Below, in pieces: positions 62,400 to 64,000 of a stretch of 64,000 nt of DNA. The notes beneath the pieces are model-generated. The model made no database searches, was not told the origin of the DNA, and saw only the letters and a program-made list of their open reading frames with translations. The translations under genes were made by a program, and so were the position numbers. Within the stretch, counting starts at the first letter, position 1, and each line of letters opens with the position of its first letter. Origin of the DNA: Bacteroides faecium (GTDB taxonomy: Bacteria; Bacteroidota; Bacteroidia; Bacteroidales; Bacteroidaceae); assembly GCF_012113595.1 (NCBI RefSeq), contig NZ_CP050831.1, positions 5,270,001 to 5,334,000 of the forward strand. The letters run 5' to 3'.

Positions 62400-63464
62400 T
62401 TAGGTCACTGCTTCTACTACCCTTCTAATCGGCTTTTCCATTTTCCGCCAAACAATATCCCATAGTACTATCCTCAACCTATCAATCACAATAGCAACGA
62501 CAAATACTCCCACAACAAATGCAAGAATACATATTTCATTCACAAATACCCAATCTGTCATCTGGTAAAGACCTGACACTACAGGTTTGTACCACACACT
62601 TAGTGCAAAAGGATTAGCATGTAATAGGTAAACCGCAAAACTTGAAGATGACACCCACACAATAACTCGTTGAAAATGAAGAGGGAGATGCATCTTTTCA
62701 AAGATAAAGAAAAAGGCGCATGCTTCAAGAATAACGAATGGACTGTTATATGCAAATAGTGTCCAACTGACTACGGATACATGGTCGCATAAGACTGGCA
62801 GATATGCAATTGCCACACCAAGGATAGTGAGCAAAATAGCTATCAACATATATGAATATATATATGTGTACTGGTTATACCTCGTAAACTTAGGTTGATA
62901 CACCTTGAAATATCTGGCCAAAAGGTAGAGACCAACGAACGATAGGACTGAATAGCCACCCTCGTATATCGGTAGTAACCCAGTCCAACCATATACAAAT
63001 TGTAACACATAAAACGCTATCAGTACCCTTTTGAAAGTTCGCCTACTAGTATGCTCTACCAAGGCATTCAATGCGGGACTAAGTATATATAGCAAAAGGT
63101 ATGCACTAACAAACCAAAGAGTATTAATGACGGTTAGGCATTTGGTAATATTGTTCATCGATACGGGCACTTTCCCCAATGCCGCCATCACACCAAATGA
63201 TAATATAAGAAAGAAAAATACTTGAAAAAAGAAACCTACAAGCGACTTTACCTTAGGTCTGATGCCAAACCAACCTGAGATTAGCACAAATACATCCACA
63301 GAAATTACAGATACAGACTGTACAAATGTAATCCATGTCCATTCAACGGGCGCACAGACTATCATCTCTCCTGTAGGAGAACCCATTGAGTAATAAGCAG
63401 TATGCACTATCAATACCAATAGCATAGCGCAGATACGCAACAATTCAATATGAGGTTGCCTCAT
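62400..63464 (-). CDS. Acyltransferase family 3 membrane protein
   Basis: A 354-residue protein with about 10 hydrophobic segments and a likely O-acyltransferase. The start is MRQPHIELLRICAMLLVLIV, with R-x-C and His in IVHTAYYS; LISGWFGIRPKVKSL near 62-76 and WFVSAYLLLYILSPALNAL near 117-135 are family blocks. It is intact, directly upstream of the broken relative. Confidence 0.9.
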   Translation of the reverse strand: MRQPHIELLRICAMLLVLIVHTAYYSMGSPTGEMIVCAPVEWTWITFVQSVSVISVDVFVLISGWFGIRPKVKSLVGFFFQVFFFLILSFGVMAALGKVPVSMNNITKCLTVINTLWFVSAYLLLYILSPALNALVEHTSRRTFKRVLIAFYVLQFVYGWTGLLPIYEGGYSVLSFVGLYLLARYFKVYQPKFTRYNQYTYIYSYMLIAILLTILGVAIAYLPVLCDHVSVVSWTLFAYNSPFVILEACAFFFIFEKMHLPLHFQRVIVWVSSSSFAVYLLHANPFALSVWYKPVVSGLYQMTDWVFVNEICILAFVVGVFVVAIVIDRLRIVLWDIVWRKMEKPIRRVVEAVT

Positions 63465-63467
63465 CTT

Positions 63468-63647
63468 TTAAAAGCGTTGGAATATCCAGTATATACGAAT
63501 AGCTTTTTCTATCATAAATTTGCAGAACTTCTTCAACTTTGTATCTGGATTAACCATGATTGTCATCAGCGACTTTCCATAATCAACCAAAAGGTCAAAC
63601 TCTTTTCTGCAAACAGTCACAGGTACTATGAAACTAAATCTAACCAT
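63468..63647 (-). pseudogene. Remnant of a glycosyltransferase family 2 gene
   Basis: A 59-codon frame that starts MVRFSFIVPV, as GT2 proteins do, but goes at once into what looks like the C-terminus of such a protein (DYGKSLMTIMVNPDTKLKK, then FCKFMIEKAIRIYWIF). About 200 residues, including the DxD region, would be lost. The start overlaps the previous stop by 8 bases and the stop is 3 bases before the acyltransferase ATG, so the operon layout is kept. Confidence 0.6.
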
Positions 63648-64000
63648 GTTTAATCAATTGTATAAAAAAACAGCGAAAATTACATAGTAGTTTTACAAAC
63701 CTGAAAAGAATGCCATTTTTCTGGAACTCACTATACAATGTGGCTCCTACAAGAGTTTGCAGAAATTCATTCTTCCTTTTACACACAAAGTATGCTGGAG
63801 AGAAAAATGCAGACTTAGGGTCATTAATATACTCCTTGACTCTTGCAGGAATTTCTCCTTCACGTTTTAGTTGTTTATATATTCCATCGTCAAAGAAAGG
63901 AGACCATTCGGCTTTTCCCTCCCATGTATTATTAAAGAAGTGAATAATCTTGGCATGATGGAGATACTGAATACTAGTGAGTACTTGACAGTTCCAAACA
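63640..64000 (-). CDS. Partial glycosyltransferase-like protein, C-terminal part
   Basis: The last 119 codons of a gene that enters from the right edge. VWNCQVLTSIQYLHHAKIIH, then FFNNTWEGKAEWSPFFDDGI, suits a nucleotide-diphospho-sugar transferase of the type found in capsule loci, but the N-terminal signature lies outside. A basic/hydrophobic end (FVKLLCNFRCFFIQLIKHG) may bind the membrane. No firm family call. Confidence 0.5.
   Translation of the reverse strand, partial: VWNCQVLTSIQYLHHAKIIHFFNNTWEGKAEWSPFFDDGIYKQLKREGEIPARVKEYINDPKSAFFSPAYFVCKRKNEFLQTLVGATLYSEFQKNGILFRFVKLLCNFRCFFIQLIKHG

Larger units (their letters stand above)
47239..64000 (-). other. Capsular/surface polysaccharide locus, 3' part
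   Basis: At least 17 genes on one strand with short gaps or overlaps and no internal terminator, ending in the WecA-like transferase and WbuC. This is the usual build of Bacteroides capsule loci. The 5' end, with the expected UpxY/UpxZ-type regulators, promoter inversion region and Wzx flippase, is beyond the right edge. Confidence 0.85.

Overview
The window looks like the chromosome of a gut Bacteroides, close to the B. thetaiotaomicron / ovatus / xylanisolvens group. The reasons are the recurring Bacteroides-type -7 promoter box TAnnTTTG upstream of many genes, the near absence of Shine-Dalgarno sites, and families that are almost private to this lineage: DUF4248, smalltalk, the BT4734-like VirE-N protein, the DUF4858 candidate, the HU-related protein with a long tail, and an Rnf operon led by rseC. 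Species assignment is inference only.

Layout. (1) About 1-5340: AT-rich end of an integrated element, all genes on the minus strand: a partial phage-type P-loop ATPase, a small orphan protein, a probable winged-helix replication protein whose start lies in an 89-bp imperfect palindrome, a large degenerate helicase-like protein, and a tyrosine recombinase with Asn in place of the first catalytic Arg. The element abuts the 3' end of ppdK. (2) 5.4-39.3 kb: core chromosome: ppdK, rlmD, an rluA-family synthase, a lipoprotein, a B12-binding radical SAM protein, map-rmuC, lepA with two Na+/H+ antiporters, several small proteins, mntH-xth, pheT-yebC-TSCPD, dnaB, ispE, galE, and the operon rseC-rnfBCDGEA. 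Three long inverted repeats of dispersed type lie in its intergenic spaces. (3) 39.5-42.4 kb: an FRG-domain protein behind an AAA-ATPase/PD-(D/E)XK protein, possibly one operon. (4) 42.4-47.2 kb: the Bacteroides module of VirE-N protein, DUF3987 primase/helicase-like protein, DUF4248, HU-related protein, smalltalk peptide and T7-lysozyme-like amidase, plus two tiny overlapping genes on the opposite strand. (5) 47.2-64 kb and beyond the right edge: the 3' two-thirds or so of a capsular/surface polysaccharide locus on the minus strand. It holds glycosyltransferases of families GT2, GT4 and GT25, a Wzy-like polymerase, acyltransferases, a WcaF-like acetyltransferase, a deacetylase, an ATP-grasp enzyme, an epimerase/WecA-like pair that probably makes the lipid-linked first sugar, and a terminal WbuC cupin. 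It also contains a frameshifted acyltransferase and a 59-codon glycosyltransferase remnant, so the locus has been remodelled.

How they work together. The Rnf genes encode a membrane ferredoxin:NAD+ oxidoreductase that pumps ions, and the two antiporters may use or balance that gradient. The polysaccharide genes build, modify and polymerise an undecaprenyl-linked repeat unit; the flippase and the transcription-antitermination genes expected for such a locus are not in view. No rRNA, tRNA or CRISPR array was recognised. The most unusual items are the palindrome-controlled replication gene in the element, the inverted repeat that brackets most of the DUF3987 gene, the extra flavinylation-like motifs in RnfG, the FRG/ATPase-nuclease pair, and the overlapping tiny genes at 42.5-42.8 kb.
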